Both the position numbers and the translations under genes were made by a program. Below the pieces are notes generated by a model. The model did no database searches and had not been told where the DNA came from. It saw only the letters and a program-made list of their open reading frames with translations. Below, piece by piece: positions 56,798-64,000 of a stretch of DNA of 64,000 nucleotides. Source of the DNA: an uncultured Bacteriovorax sp. (GTDB lineage Bacteria > Bdellovibrionota > Bacteriovoracia > Bacteriovoracales > Bacteriovoracaceae); NCBI GenBank assembly GCA_946481315.1, contig CAMLMH010000003.1:62001-126000 (forward strand), given 5' to 3'. Position 1 is the stretch's first letter; each line of letters begins with the position of its first letter.

Positions 56798-57910
56798 ATG
56801 AACAGAATCGACAGCACTAATCAAGATGACATTGAACAACTGAGGATCATGTACATGCTCTCTGACGATATTATGTGTGTCGCCGGAGTCGATGGACATT
56901 TCAAAAGAGTCAACCCGTGTTTTGTTAATTTGATGGAATATAGCTGTGAGGAATTACTTTCAAGTCCCATCGATCATTTTATTGTTGAAGAAGACAAAGA
57001 AAAACTCAGCCTAGTCATAGAAAAACTGGCAGAAGGTGAAACTGTTAACAATCACCAGAATACTTATCGCAGTAAAAGCGGCAAGCACATTCATATTTCC
57101 TGGAATGCCAAAGTGGCCAATGGCCTAATCTATGCCGTGGGCCGGGATATAACGGCGATAAAACGGGCAGAAAAAGAACTGCAAGAGCGACATCAAAAAA
57201 TTCTTACTGATTCGGCTCGTCTTTGTTCAGTGGGAGAAATGGCCCTGGGGATAGGGCACGAAATAAAAAATCCAGTCTCTATTATTCATCTAATCACATC
57301 ACGCCTTTATAAATTATCCTATAATCCGGTGATTGATGCCGGAACGTTAAAAAAACTGGCCGAACAAATAGATCGAGCGGCCATGCGGATAGATAAAATC
57401 GTACGCGGACTCAAAACTCTGGCCAGCGGCGGAGAAGGGGATCCGATGGAAGAAATGGACATACAGGAAGTGGTTGAGGAGATGCGGGAAGTCTCTGTCG
57501 ATTCACTAAAAAAATACGATATCAGTCTGGATATGCAAGATTTTGTCAATTTCCGGGTGGAAGGAAGAAGCTCGCAAATTGCTCAGGTTGTATTGAATTT
57601 AATCATTAACAGCTGTGATGCCATTAAGGAAAGAGAGGAGCGCTGGATTAAAATTCACTCCTCAGAAGATTCCCAGTTTTATTATCTGCATTTTACCGAC
57701 AGCGGAAAAGGTATTTCAGAAGAAGTCCGAAAGAATATCTGGAACAGTTTTTATACGACTAAAGGTGCTCAGGGAACAGGATTAGGTCTGCCTATTTCCC
57801 GCAAAATTGCCGAGGCCCATGGTGGAAAACTGTACATTGATGAAAAATGTGCCAATACCCGATTTGTCCTGGCCCTACCGAAAAAACAAAGTTATGTCCG
57901 TGCAGCTTAA
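56798..57910 (+). CDS. PAS sensor histidine kinase (NtrB-like core)
   Basis: A 370-residue soluble kinase with one PAS domain (about 15-130, MLSDDIMCVAGVDGHFKRVNPCFVNLME and NTYRSKSGKHIHISWNAKV), an H-box MALGIGHEIKNPVSIIHLI (about 152) and HATPase_c with DSGKGISEEVRKNIWNSFYTTK and GTGLGLPISRKIAEAHGG. The SD is AGGA close to ATG. It follows the TATGAC-ATCG-GTCATA palindrome, which ties it to the redox-type regulator that may act at 3.2 kb. No receiver is next to it. Confidence 0.92.
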   Translation: MNRIDSTNQDDIEQLRIMYMLSDDIMCVAGVDGHFKRVNPCFVNLMEYSCEELLSSPIDHFIVEEDKEKLSLVIEKLAEGETVNNHQNTYRSKSGKHIHISWNAKVANGLIYAVGRDITAIKRAEKELQERHQKILTDSARLCSVGEMALGIGHEIKNPVSIIHLITSRLYKLSYNPVIDAGTLKKLAEQIDRAAMRIDKIVRGLKTLASGGEGDPMEEMDIQEVVEEMREVSVDSLKKYDISLDMQDFVNFRVEGRSSQIAQVVLNLIINSCDAIKEREERWIKIHSSEDSQFYYLHFTDSGKGISEEVRKNIWNSFYTTKGAQGTGLGLPISRKIAEAHGGKLYIDEKCANTRFVLALPKKQSYVRAA

Positions 57911-57911
57911 A

Positions 57912-58085
57912 TCAGTCATTTGATTTTTCTTTCTGCGCCTCCAGGTCCAGTTGTCGCTGTTCTTCCGGTGTAATGGAGGCCGGTGCGCGTTCAATTCTTT
58001 TAGAATGTGGTTTTTCATCCCGTGAACATCCACTGCCAGCAATGAGGATTGATAAGAGTAACAGGACTTGAGTGAGAATTTGCAT
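57912..58085 (-). CDS. Tiny lipoprotein, copy 1
   Basis: A 57-residue protein: MQILTQVLLLLSILIAGSGC is a lipoprotein signal with a lipobox-like G-S-G-C, then SRDEKPHSKRIERAPASI and TPEEQRQLDLEAQ. GGAG lies 6 bases before the ATG. Its mature part matches the 67-residue lipoprotein at 59.6 kb (CSRD, then R-x-ER-x-PASI-x-P-x-E, then LDLE). It starts 15 bases after the kinase stop on the same strand, so it is in the kinase operon. Confidence 0.85.
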   Translation of the reverse strand: MQILTQVLLLLSILIAGSGCSRDEKPHSKRIERAPASITPEEQRQLDLEAQKEKSND

Positions 58086-58099
58086 AAAAGTTCTCCTTG

Positions 58100-59572
58100 T
58101 CAGACTTCCTGCATGGGGTGATCTGGTTTGGAAACCGGTTTCCGGATTTGATTATCGTGTGGCAAATAGACGGTAAATTTTGAACCTTTACCCAGCTCAC
58201 TTTCCACAATAAGTTTTCCGTCATGAGCATCGATAATTTTTTTTGAAATGTACAGACCGAGTCCCAGGCCGCTGACTTCATGATGATTTATGGCCCGTTC
58301 AAACTGTTTAAAGATTCGTTCCTGATCAGCAGGAGCGATTCCTATCCCCTGATCAATGACAGTGATAAAGGCCCAATTGATATCTTTTCCTACGATAACT
58401 TTGATTGGTTTTTTCTTTCCATACCTGGCGGCATTGCTGAGCAGATTGAGAACGACCTGTTCTAATCGCTGAGTATCCCAAATACCTATGATCTTTTCTC
58501 TACATTCAATATCGACCTCTGTTCCGAATTTATCCAGTAATAAGCGGGTATTATCTACTGCTCTTTTCACCAGTTCGCAGAGTTCAGTTTCATCGGCATT
58601 GTATTGGAGGCGACCGGTATTGATGCGGGAGATATCCAGCATGTCATTGACCAGTCTTTCCAGATTATCGATCTGTCTTACTTCGCCTTCGGCCAGGAGC
58701 CGTGTTTTTTCCCGATCGATGATCTGATTTTTTTCCAGTTGCCTTAAAAACATCTGCATTTTAAGTTTCATACTGGTGAGCGGAGTTTTTAATTCATGAG
58801 AGGCGATGGATAGAAAACGGTCCCGTGTTTCAATTGCTGCTTTCAGTGACTCTTCGGTTTTTTTTCGGTGAGTAATGTCGTTGCGGATAGCGATATATTC
58901 CTGTGGTTTGCCAAATTCGTCCATCAGCGGAGTGATCACTGTATCGACCCAGTAGAGGCTTCCGTCTTTTGCCCGGTTGAGAATTTCACCTTTCCAAACC
59001 TGACCTGAAGAAATGGTTTTCCATAACCGCTCAAAAAATTCCGGAGGATGAAAGCCGGAGTTTATAATCCGGTGGGTTTTTCCCAGTAGTTCTTCCTCAG
59101 TGTATTTGGATATCTGACAGAACTGATCATTCACATACTTAATCACGCCTTTGTTATCGGTGATGGCCACAATGGAAGAAGAGTCGATAGCGTATTCTAC
59201 ATTTTCCAGGCGGCGCAAAGTTGAGTTAAGATCTGTGTTGATCCTGTTTCCTCTGGCTATCAAGATGCAGATCATCGCACCACTGGCAATGAAAACGGCA
59301 AGTCTTAAAAACTCCGCATGATCCAGATATCCCAGGGGAGTAAACGTAGAAAACAAAAAAATGAATGAGAGACAGGAAAGAAAAAGAGCGAAGAGACTGG
59401 CAGGCAAAGGCAGAAAATAAGCGGATAACATGATTGCGGGGTAAAGCAGAATGAAGGCAATTTGTTCAACGTGGGGTTTAAGAAAAATCTGCAGTGCCGT
59501 CGCAGCAACAACGATCAGTGTGGCCAGGAAAAAAGCGCCAAATTTCTGCCAACGAGTTTTAGTCTGAATCAC
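58100..59572 (-). CDS. Membrane PAS sensor histidine kinase with DUF4118-like sensor
   Basis: A 490-residue protein. The first ~110 residues hold about four hydrophobic helices resembling the KdpD-type DUF4118 region (FFLATLIVVAATALQIFL, LFALFLSCLSFIFLFS). A PAS domain follows (about 120-240, YAIDSSSIVAITDNKGVIKYVNDQF...SSGQVWKGEILNRAKDGSLYWVDTVITPL), then HisKA (IASHELKTPLTSMKLKMQMFLRQ) and HATPase_c with DQGIGIAPADQERIFKQFERA and GLGLGLYISKKIIDAHDG. It is flanked by two tiny paralogous lipoproteins and is probably an envelope sensor. Confidence 0.92.
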   Translation of the reverse strand: MIQTKTRWQKFGAFFLATLIVVAATALQIFLKPHVEQIAFILLYPAIMLSAYFLPLPASLFALFLSCLSFIFLFSTFTPLGYLDHAEFLRLAVFIASGAMICILIARGNRINTDLNSTLRRLENVEYAIDSSSIVAITDNKGVIKYVNDQFCQISKYTEEELLGKTHRIINSGFHPPEFFERLWKTISSGQVWKGEILNRAKDGSLYWVDTVITPLMDEFGKPQEYIAIRNDITHRKKTEESLKAAIETRDRFLSIASHELKTPLTSMKLKMQMFLRQLEKNQIIDREKTRLLAEGEVRQIDNLERLVNDMLDISRINTGRLQYNADETELCELVKRAVDNTRLLLDKFGTEVDIECREKIIGIWDTQRLEQVVLNLLSNAARYGKKKPIKVIVGKDINWAFITVIDQGIGIAPADQERIFKQFERAINHHEVSGLGLGLYISKKIIDAHDGKLIVESELGKGSKFTVYLPHDNQIRKPVSKPDHPMQEV

Positions 59573-59635
59573 GTTTCCCTCATGGGAAAACGCTATCTTT
59601 TCACTCGTATGACTTCAAGGTGCATCGGCTGAAAA

Positions 59636-59839
59636 CTAAGGGCGACAAGTTCGCTCATTTGGGGCACCCTGACATTGTTCATAAGGTCCTTTTGCCTGTT
59701 CTAAGTCCAATAGTTTAGGCTCAGCCGGATTAATAGAGGCCGGTGTGCGTTCAACGCGTTCTGCGTGTGAAGCATCCCGGGAACAGCTACTTATGGTCAC
59801 AAAGCAAATCATGAAGGGTAAAAAGAGCATTGTTTTCAT
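59636..59839 (-). CDS. Tiny lipoprotein, copy 2
   Basis: A 67-residue protein: MKTMLFLPFMICFVTISSC is a lipoprotein signal with Cys at the S-S-C end, then SRDASHAERVERTPASINPAEPKLLDLEQAK and a C-terminal CQGAPNERTC with two further cysteines. GGAGGA lies 8 bases before the ATG. It shares the mature-part pattern with copy 1 at 57.9 kb and lies upstream of the membrane kinase on the same strand. Function unknown. Confidence 0.85.
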   Translation of the reverse strand: MKTMLFLPFMICFVTISSCSRDASHAERVERTPASINPAEPKLLDLEQAKGPYEQCQGAPNERTCRP

Positions 59840-59985
59840 TGGAAATTGTCCTCCTTCTCATTAAGAAAGATTCAAGATGCAGACCAACAACCTCTCTTTT
59901 TTAGAACCCTGTCATCTTTTTATTGTTTGTTCCCAAATCTTAAATCTCTGGTAAAAAGGCTCAACTAAATTTACAGGAGTGCTCC

Positions 59986-60441
59986 ATGAAAATGCTTATG
60001 CTTCTCTCTTTAATGCTTTTATCAACTCAGGGGATGGCGGGCGAAACATTGCGTGCCTGCACGTCAGACGAAATCAAAGAATTAATTTATGATCAGAATA
60101 AAGATATGCAGAGCAAATATATGCATAACCAAAAGGGTGAAATCGTAGGCGTTTATTCATGGGAAGACGGAGATGTTTATGCCGAAGTTTGTGAATATAT
60201 CAATGCTGACATGACGGTAGCTAATGAATGGTATTACTGGCAAAATGACGACGACAACTCAGCACCATCAAGCTGGAAAAAAGGGGACACGCTGGTTATT
60301 GCTCAGGATGAGGGGCTGGCCAATATTCATGTTCTAAAATCCTCTAAAAACGGAAACGTCACTTTTCGTTTTGAGATCATTGGATGGGATGATGAAGGCG
60401 AGCAGCATATCCTAAAAAGTGAAGACTTGAATCTTAAATAA
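59986..60441 (+). CDS. Small secreted acidic hypothetical protein
   Basis: A 151-residue protein with a signal peptide (to about QGMAG), followed by an acidic, tryptophan-rich body (NEWYYWQNDDDNSAPSSWKKGD, IIGWDDEGEQHI). Two cysteines (LRACTSD, EVCEYI) lie in the first part. AGGAG lies about 7 bases before the ATG. No family is recognised. It converges on the chemoreceptor gene, with a hairpin between. Confidence 0.68.
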   Translation: MKMLMLLSLMLLSTQGMAGETLRACTSDEIKELIYDQNKDMQSKYMHNQKGEIVGVYSWEDGDVYAEVCEYINADMTVANEWYYWQNDDDNSAPSSWKKGDTLVIAQDEGLANIHVLKSSKNGNVTFRFEIIGWDDEGEQHILKSEDLNLK

Positions 60442-60450
60442 ATAGTGTCA

Positions 60451-60469
60451 GGCCACTCATTGAGTGGCC
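60451..60469. terminator. Hairpin between convergent genes
   Basis: GGCCACTC-ATT-GAGTGGCC forms a GC-rich perfect stem between the secreted protein and chemoreceptor genes. No T-run follows, so termination is only possible. Confidence 0.45.
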
Positions 60470-60480
60470 ATGGCGCTCAA

Positions 60481-62493
60481 TCAAGCAGCTCTTCGCCTGT
60501 TTTGCTTCTGGTAGTATTCAGCATACTGACTGTCCACTCCCAGGATGTGCGACAGAAGCCACTTTTGCACAAAACGGACAAACTTAAACGAATCAAAGGC
60601 CGGTGTTCCATAAGCTCCGCGGTATTCCGTTAACTGCGCCAGCAGACTTTCGTGAATTCTTTTATGGGAAGCAAAGTCCGGATAATTGATTTCCTTCAGG
60701 AAATTTTCTTCATCCCTAAAATGGTTGATGGCGATCTTTGCCAGTGCATCGATTCCTTTTGCCACATCGGATTCTCTTTCATCGTTGATAGCAATGACCA
60801 GTGAGTTAATGCTGTCGACGATTTGTTTATGTTCTTCATCCATTGACTGAATATTAAGCGTAAACTTCTCACTCCATTCCAAAGAGGCCAGCTGAACTTT
60901 CTGAGTAGCAGCTTTAGTGTTGGTGATAAATTCCATCATGTCGTTAATCGTAGTTGCCAGCTGTTTGTTTTCTGAATCAACCAGGTTCGCCGCCTGTTCA
61001 GCCTGTTGACCTAGTAAAGCGTTTTGCTGAACACAATCCACCAGACCACGCATCGTTGAATTTAATTGCTCGAAACTTTCTTTTTGTCTGCCTGAGGAAG
61101 AAATGATGGCCTCGACATTTCTGTCTAAGTTATGCGTTTCCTCAGCTATGCGGACAAAAAGAGTTGAACACAGCTTAACCTGTTCATCCGCGACACTGAT
61201 ATTCTTTAGCATACTGGCGGAAGCTGTTTCAATGGAGCGGGTCGTGTCTTTAATGATGTTTTCCACTGCCTGGCGATTCTCATTGACGATTTTGGTGATT
61301 TCCAGGGCCGCTTCCTGAGTCATGGTAGCAAGTTTGCCAACTTCCTCAGCGACAACGGCGAACCCTTTCCCGGCATCACCGGCACGCGCGGCTTCGACAG
61401 AAGCATTGAATGAAAGCAGCTTGGTTTGAAAAACAATATCGTTAATAACGGCCGTCTTCTGGCCGATTTCCTGGACCATAGAGGCAATTTTCTGCTGATC
61501 TTTTTGGCTGCGCTGGAAAGTTTCCATCAGATTACTGTTTCCGGACTGAATGGAGTCGAATGAACTATTGAGGTTATTAATTGTCTCCTTTCCATTTTCC
61601 GCAATTCGCACGAACTCCTGCGTTTTTTCTTTTACCCCCAGTGCATTTTGGACATTTTCCACTGCCAGATCAGAGGCATTGGAAAGAACTCCCCGTGCGT
61701 GATCCAGACCGCCTCGTTGCTCCTGCACACCTTCCGAGATAAAGTGGGCAGTGCTAGAAATTTGATCGGAAGAAGCATTGAGCGAATCCACCCGCGATGT
61801 CAGTGAATAGGCCACTTTCAACAGAGGATTGTTAAGTAAATATTTTATGCAGAAAAAGACCGCTACTGATATTATCAGAAAAAAGAAAGTACATGCCATC
61901 ACCGTATTGCGGACTTCCTGTTGCAGATAGGTCTGCACATCCTCCAGATAAATCCCGGTTCCGATTACCCACTGCCATGGTTTGAATGAGCGCACGTAAG
62001 ACTTTTTTGGAGATGTCTGGTCTTTGTCATGTTTGGAGTACCAGACGTAGTCGACATGGCCCGCTCCGTTTTCCCGCGCGACCTTTACAAATTCCACAAA
62101 AAGTTTTTTTCCATTCACATCTTTGTATTCGGATAGGTTCTTGCCCAGCAGATCTGCCTTGGGATGATACAGAAGGACCGGCTGATAATCGTTCACCCAG
62201 AGATAATCCTCACCATTTTCTCCGTAGCGCATACTGGAAATTGCCTGAAGAGCTGCTTTTTTAGCCTCCTCTTCGGTCATTTTACCTTCTTTAAAATTCT
62301 GATAATAACGATCTGTTATGCCGTAAGCAGAATCAATCAACGAACTTAAATTCTGCTCTTTCTGAGTCATGATTTCTTTCTTTTTACTTTGAAAACTTTG
62401 AATGCCTAAAAAAATGGAAAGCAGTAAGCTGGGCATGATGGCCAGGCCCAAAACTTTTACAAACATCGACTGTTTCATTAAATTTATTTTCAT
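60481..62493 (-). CDS. Methyl-accepting chemotaxis protein with sCache and C-terminal hemerythrin
   Basis: A 670-residue transducer. Order: TM helix (about 12-30), periplasmic single Cache domain (about 35-190; [30 protein letters not shown] and [15 protein letters not shown] are typical), TM helix (about 198-215), cytoplasmic MCP signalling domain with the hairpin tip [37 protein letters not shown], and a bacteriohemerythrin domain (about 545-665) with [29 protein letters not shown] and HILGVDSQY ligands. It resembles DcrH-like oxygen sensors. The Cache ligand and O2 binding are inferred. AAGGA precedes the ATG. No CheA or CheW lies in the window. Confidence 0.94.
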   Translation of the reverse strand: MKINLMKQSMFVKVLGLAIMPSLLLSIFLGIQSFQSKKKEIMTQKEQNLSSLIDSAYGITDRYYQNFKEGKMTEEEAKKAALQAISSMRYGENGEDYLWVNDYQPVLLYHPKADLLGKNLSEYKDVNGKKLFVEFVKVARENGAGHVDYVWYSKHDKDQTSPKKSYVRSFKPWQWVIGTGIYLEDVQTYLQQEVRNTVMACTFFFLIISVAVFFCIKYLLNNPLLKVAYSLTSRVDSLNASSDQISSTAHFISEGVQEQRGGLDHARGVLSNASDLAVENVQNALGVKEKTQEFVRIAENGKETINNLNSSFDSIQSGNSNLMETFQRSQKDQQKIASMVQEIGQKTAVINDIVFQTKLLSFNASVEAARAGDAGKGFAVVAEEVGKLATMTQEAALEITKIVNENRQAVENIIKDTTRSIETASASMLKNISVADEQVKLCSTLFVRIAEETHNLDRNVEAIISSSGRQKESFEQLNSTMRGLVDCVQQNALLGQQAEQAANLVDSENKQLATTINDMMEFITNTKAATQKVQLASLEWSEKFTLNIQSMDEEHKQIVDSINSLVIAINDERESDVAKGIDALAKIAINHFRDEENFLKEINYPDFASHKRIHESLLAQLTEYRGAYGTPAFDSFKFVRFVQKWLLSHILGVDSQYAEYYQKQNRRRAA

Positions 62494-62678
62494 TCCTTCT
62501 GCCTTGTTAGATTCTGTTCACGGCCAACTTATCGTTTCCCCCGGTTGAAATCTTTCGTCGCTAAAAAATGATTATGATCAGCCCTAAAAAACGGATCAAA
62601 AACGGAGAAGTACCGCGGTGCCGGTATCAAAAGGTAGGTGGAACCTGTAAGATAGAATAAAAAAAAAGCGAGACTAAA
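62494..62678. repeat. Intergenic region with REP-like block
   Basis: About 185 bases between the chemoreceptor and the P-loop gene. CAAAAGGTAGGTGGAACCTGTAAG (62628-62651) repeats the string seen after otsB. The rest is unremarkable. Confidence 0.55.
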
Positions 62679-63332
62679 ATGACTCAAAATTTATGCTCTT
62701 GTCAGAAAGAGCATCATTTAATGACCAAAAGAATTGTGATTACCGGTGGACCTGGGGCGGGCAAAACGGCGGTGCTGGAAATGGCACGAAAAAATTTCTG
62801 CCAGCATATCGCTATCATTCCTGAAGCAGCTTCCATTATTTTTAGCGGTGGCTTCTGGAGAAAACAATCTCTGCCCGGACGAAAGGCTGCTCAGCGGGCC
62901 ATCTATCATGTGCAAAGAGAACTCGAACAGATGGTCGAAGACGAAAAGATTGCTTCTATCTCCATTTGTGATCGCGGAACAATTGATACACTGGCCTACT
63001 GGCCGGATAGTGAAGCCACTTTCTGGAGTGAAGTGCGCTCGGAAAAGTCTATTGAAATGGCCCGTTATGCAGCAGTCATTCATTTGCGAACTCCGCCCTT
63101 ACATCACGGTTATAATCACGAAAATCCCAACCGTATCGAAAATGCCGAAGAAGCAGCAAAGATTGATCAGCTTATCCTGGAAGCGTGGAAAGATCACCCT
63201 CATCGCTATATTATCGACAGTGAAGCCGACTTTATCAGCAAAACGATCAAGGTCATCGACATGATCTACAATGAACTTCCGGTTTGCTGTCAGGCCCATA
63301 AAAAAAATAATAACAACGGAGTTCAATCATGA
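62679..63332 (+). CDS. P-loop ATPase/kinase-like protein (AAA_28-like)
   Basis: A 217-residue cytoplasmic protein with a Walker A motif RIVITGGPGAGKTAVLEM and a nucleoside-kinase-like layout: CQHIAIIPEAASIIFSGGFWRKQ, ISICDRGTIDTLAYWP and HLRTPPLHHGYNHENPNRIENAEEA, resembling the AAA_28/NadR-kinase-like group. The substrate is unknown. The ATG at 62679 has GCGAG upstream; a second ATG at 62721 is in frame. Its stop overlaps the next gene by four bases (ATGA), linking it to two YeeE-type membrane genes. Confidence 0.85.
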   Translation: MTQNLCSCQKEHHLMTKRIVITGGPGAGKTAVLEMARKNFCQHIAIIPEAASIIFSGGFWRKQSLPGRKAAQRAIYHVQRELEQMVEDEKIASISICDRGTIDTLAYWPDSEATFWSEVRSEKSIEMARYAAVIHLRTPPLHHGYNHENPNRIENAEEAAKIDQLILEAWKDHPHRYIIDSEADFISKTIKVIDMIYNELPVCCQAHKKNNNNGVQS

Positions 63333-63742
63333 TGAACGCACTCATCGGAGGCATGATCATCGGCGTGGCCGTGAGCCTCATGTTGCTTTTTTTAGGCCGG
63401 GTCACCGGCATCAGTGGAATAATCGGAGGGGCCCTTAATCCGCGGGCACAGGACCTAGGATGGCGTTTTGCTTTTGTCGGTGGTCTGTTTGCGGGCGGTG
63501 TGCTTATTCGTCTCTACGATCCAACCCTTATCAGCACCCATACTAATCTGATGAAAACGGATTATGCCATCGCCGGACTTTTAGTTGGAGTCGGCACACT
63601 CATCGGCAGCGGATGCACGTCCGGCCATGGTGTTTGTGGACTTTCTCGTTTTTGTTTGCGCTCTCTGGTGGCCACAATCACATTCATTGCTTTTGGGGTC
63701 CTGAGCGTGATCCTCTTTAAAATGTATCGGGGGGCCCTATGA
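63329..63742 (+). CDS. YeeE/YedE-type membrane protein
   Basis: A 137-residue inner-membrane protein with four helices. ALIGGMIIGVAVSLMLLFLGRVTGISGIIGG at the start and LLVGVGTLIGSGCTSGHGVCGLSRFCLRSLVATITFI are hallmarks of the YeeE/YedE thiosulfate or sulfur transport family; the central GCTSGHGVCG cysteines are intact. The start overlaps the stop of the P-loop gene by four bases, and its own stop overlaps the next gene by four bases. It is the first half of a split YeeE pair. Confidence 0.92.
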   Translation: MMNALIGGMIIGVAVSLMLLFLGRVTGISGIIGGALNPRAQDLGWRFAFVGGLFAGGVLIRLYDPTLISTHTNLMKTDYAIAGLLVGVGTLIGSGCTSGHGVCGLSRFCLRSLVATITFIAFGVLSVILFKMYRGAL

Positions 63743-64000
63743 AAAATGCAGTCAGCTTTCTGGTCGGCTTAATTTTTGCCATCGGTCTGGGAATAGGGGG
63801 GATGACTCAAACGCATATCGTGCGCGGCTTTTTAGATTTTACCGGAGAGTGGAATTATACTTTGATCGGAGTGATGGCCGGGGCCATTGCCGTTCACGCT
63901 GTAACCTACCGGCTTATTCGCAAACGTCGTTCGCCTTTACTAGATACTCAGTTTCATGTTCCTAGTAAAGAATCACTCGACCGCAAACTCCTCTTAGGTG
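63739..64000 (+). CDS. DUF6691-type YeeE partner (3' partial)
   Basis: At least 87 residues are visible before the window ends: MKNAVSFLVGLIFAIGLGIGGMTQ, then VRGFLDFTGEWNYTLIGVMAGAIAVHAVTY and a charged stretch. This resembles the DUF6691 protein that usually pairs with a short YeeE protein to form a full sulfur-compound transporter. The ATG overlaps the previous stop by four bases. The 3' end lies beyond 64000. Confidence 0.88.
   Translation, partial: MKNAVSFLVGLIFAIGLGIGGMTQTHIVRGFLDFTGEWNYTLIGVMAGAIAVHAVTYRLIRKRRSPLLDTQFHVPSKESLDRKLLLG

Noticed and set aside
1..64000. tRNA, rRNA, CRISPR arrays, insertion sequences or phage genes
   Set aside because: I looked for T-loop consensus, repeat-spacer periodicity, transposase motifs and phage-like gene runs by eye and saw none. 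The recurring palindromes are REP-like, not CRISPR repeats, because they are dispersed and lack spacers.

Overview
The window looks like chromosomal DNA from a Gram-negative, moderately AT-rich bacterium. Many predicted proteins carry signal peptides or lipoboxes, and the gene mix includes a secreted M23 peptidase, a MACPF-like pore-former candidate, many orphan sensor kinases, hemerythrins and an outer-membrane-type protein. That mix fits the Bdellovibrionota, most likely a Bacteriovorax/Peredibacter-type organism. This is inference from gene content; no rRNA or other taxonomic marker gene is present. Nearly all genes have clear Shine-Dalgarno (SD) sites. I found no tRNA, rRNA, CRISPR array, phage block or insertion sequence.

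1-10.4 kb: the tail of a peptide-ABC substrate-binding protein, then an oxygen/NO/peroxide stress cluster: hemerythrin, a cold-shock-domain protein, rubrerythrin, a hemerythrin-PAS (DUF438-like) protein, and a tight operon of a SufR-like regulator, a PSP1/RicT-like protein and NnrS. A calcium-type P-ATPase and a Na+/Ca2+ exchanger-family protein follow, transcribed divergently.

10.4-22.9 kb: a secreted tandem CbiX-like protein divergent from a DUF411 protein, a cytochrome b561 and membrane LuxR pair divergent from a PepSY protein, D-lactate dehydrogenase, YceI, a DODA-type dioxygenase, a CPA2 antiporter, a GAF sensor kinase, the GTPase RbgA, and a degenerate Hint-domain protein.

22.9-33.2 kb: a DUF188 protein; a secreted MACPF-like protein with a cysteine-rich 13-residue repeat tail, divergent from a putative HTH regulator; an MFS transporter; two DUF2382 stress proteins; a lone response regulator; a PAS kinase; an M23 peptidase; and VOC and DUF1579-like proteins.

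33.4-44.9 kb: a RodZ-like protein followed by membrane-tethered trehalose-6-phosphate synthase (otsA) and phosphatase (otsB), XRE and STAS proteins, methionyl-tRNA synthetase with an insertion, an outer-membrane-type protein, a PAS kinase and a lipoprotein.

44.9-64 kb: a polysaccharide deacetylase, four more sensor kinases, a second PepSY/cytochrome b561 pair, YihY, an Rnk-like factor, an LLM flavin oxidoreductase, CBS and SOUL proteins, two tiny paralogous lipoproteins around one kinase, a chemoreceptor with a C-terminal hemerythrin, and an operon of a P-loop protein with two YeeE/YedE-type membrane proteins that runs off the end.

Three themes recur. The first is redox and diatomic-gas handling (hemerythrins, rubrerythrin, NnrS, b561, SOUL, and a shared ATGAC-N4-GTCAT site). 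The second is sensory expansion: seven histidine kinases but one stand-alone receiver. The third is a dispersed intergenic palindrome family (GGTTCCAGCACACTTTT and relatives) at a dozen or more gene ends, which resembles REP elements.
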